DNA from: Kordiimonadaceae bacterium
GTDB lineage: Bacteria > Pseudomonadota > Alphaproteobacteria > Sphingomonadales > Emcibacteraceae
Length of the DNA stretch: 14,573 bases
Direction: 5' to 3'
Assembly: GCA_018699075.1 (NCBI GenBank)
Contig: JABIPV010000202.1
Coordinates: 1-14,573 of the forward strand
A program made the position numbers and the translations under genes. Positions within the stretch are counted from its first letter, which is position 1. Each line of letters opens with the position of its first letter. Positions 13,900-14,573 of the stretch are shown piece after piece. The notes beneath the pieces were generated by a model. That model did not search any database. It worked only from the letters and a program-made list of their open reading frames with translations, and was not told where the DNA came from.

Positions 13900-14573
13900 T
13901 TATCGTGTGAATGATGGTGCATGTCCAGCATCAACATTAATGATATTTCCTGTAGATTTATTTGATAAATCGGAAGCTAAGAAATAAATTGCTTCTGCAA
14001 TATCTTCCGGGAATACATTACGTTTAAGCAGGCTGCGTTTACGGTAATGTTCTTCAAGCTCATCTTCACCCATATTATAGGCATCTGCACGTTCTTTACG
14101 CCAATTACCAGTCCAGATTTTTGAACCACGAAGCACAGCATCCGGGTTAACGACATTACATCGGATACCTAACGGTGCACCTTCAAGAGCTACAGCCCGA
14201 GATAGATGAATCTCAGCACCTTTGGCTGTGCAATATGCTGATGCGTTTGGGGAGGCCACAAGCCCGTTTTTACTGGCAACAAAAACAATTGACCCGCCAA
14301 TATTTTGCGATTTCATGATTTTAAATCCTTCACGGGATACAAGGAAATAACCTGTGGATAATATATCCATATTCTTATTCCATAGGTTAAGTGATGTATC
14401 TTCGAGTGGTGCAGACGTGGCGATACCCGCATTAGAAACAAGTATATCAATGCCGCCAAATTCTTTTGCAGTTTCCGACATGGCAGAAATAACACTACTT
14501 TCATCAGTTACATTGCAAATTGTTGTGCGAACTACATCGGCTGAATATTTTTCGCTAAGTTCGCCGTATATAT
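13900..14573 (-). CDS. rhaD: Short-chain dehydrogenase domain, probably C-terminal part of bifunctional RhaD (partial)
   Basis: The frame is open from the stop at 13900 to the right edge, giving the last 223 residues. They form most of a Rossmann SDR: an SNAG motif, the catalytic serine strand IVFVASKNG, and Tyr and Lys in SAYCTAKGA. A NVVNPDAVLRGS turn and a C-terminal NVDAGHAPSFTR follow. The WTGNWRKERADAYNMGEDELEEHYRKRSLL segment region is characteristic of the bifunctional rhamnulose-1-phosphate aldolase/lactaldehyde dehydrogenase of alphaproteobacteria. That enzyme cleaves rhamnulose-1-phosphate to dihydroxyacetone phosphate and lactaldehyde, and the SDR half oxidises the latter. The N-terminal class II aldolase half and the TGxxxGIG cofactor loop lie beyond the window, so bifunctionality is inferred. 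It precedes rhaI in the same operon. Confidence 0.82.
   Translation of the reverse strand, partial: IYGELSEKYSADVVRTTICNVTDESSVISAMSETAKEFGGIDILVSNAGIATSAPLEDTSLNLWNKNMDILSTGYFLVSREGFKIMKSQNIGGSIVFVASKNGLVASPNASAYCTAKGAEIHLSRAVALEGAPLGIRCNVVNPDAVLRGSKIWTGNWRKERADAYNMGEDELEEHYRKRSLLKRNVFPEDIAEAIYFLASDLSNKSTGNIINVDAGHAPSFTR

Overview
The window looks like chromosomal DNA of a heterotrophic, probably marine, alphaproteobacterium. The evidence is a complete glycerol-type ABC importer gene set (glpSTPQUV) of the kind described in rhizobia, and an alphaproteobacterial-type rhamnose operon (RhaI isomerase, internal DeoR regulator, mutarotase, and an SDR domain of the aldolase/dehydrogenase type). 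The DNA is AT-rich (roughly low-40s % GC by eye). It is tightly packed, with no gene-free stretch over 300 bases. I saw no rRNA, tRNA, insertion sequence, CRISPR array or prophage genes.

Left end (1-1320). The last 34 codons of a probable arylsulfatase (+ strand) run tail-to-tail into a secreted endonuclease/exonuclease/phosphatase-family protein (- strand). An uncharacterised ~134-residue protein precedes the latter.

Glycerol-type importer (1333-7131, - strand; read right to left): two ATPases (glpS, glpT), two permeases (glpP, glpQ), a small three-helix membrane protein (glpU, DUF2160 type) and a large periplasmic binding protein (glpV). Consecutive genes from glpS to glpU overlap by 1 or 4 bases, so this is one operon. 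A PLP enzyme of the cystathionine gamma-synthase family (7143-8333) ends only 11 bases before glpS and is probably its first gene. The two ATPases are asymmetric: GlpS lacks the H-loop histidine and GlpT lacks the LSGGQ signature. This predicts one complete and one degenerate ATP site. No glycerol kinase, glycerol-3-phosphate dehydrogenase or glp regulator lies in the window.

Divergent unit (8413-10982, + strand). From a 79-base shared intergenic region, a small operon runs the other way. It encodes an isochorismatase-fold cysteine hydrolase, a solute-binding-protein-like protein with no signal peptide (overlapping the hydrolase gene by 11 bases), and a HAAAP-type aromatic amino acid permease. 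The job of this set is not known to me and it is the least conventional part of the window.

Rhamnose operon (10979-14573, - strand; read right to left): the C-terminal SDR half of what is probably the bifunctional rhamnulose-1-phosphate aldolase/lactaldehyde dehydrogenase RhaD (cut by the window end), L-rhamnose isomerase RhaI, a DeoR-family regulator, L-rhamnose mutarotase RhaM, and a small exported protein of unknown function. RhaM interconverts the anomers, RhaI makes rhamnulose, and after phosphorylation (kinase not in the window) RhaD cleaves the product and handles the lactaldehyde. The operon ends stop-on-stop against the permease gene.
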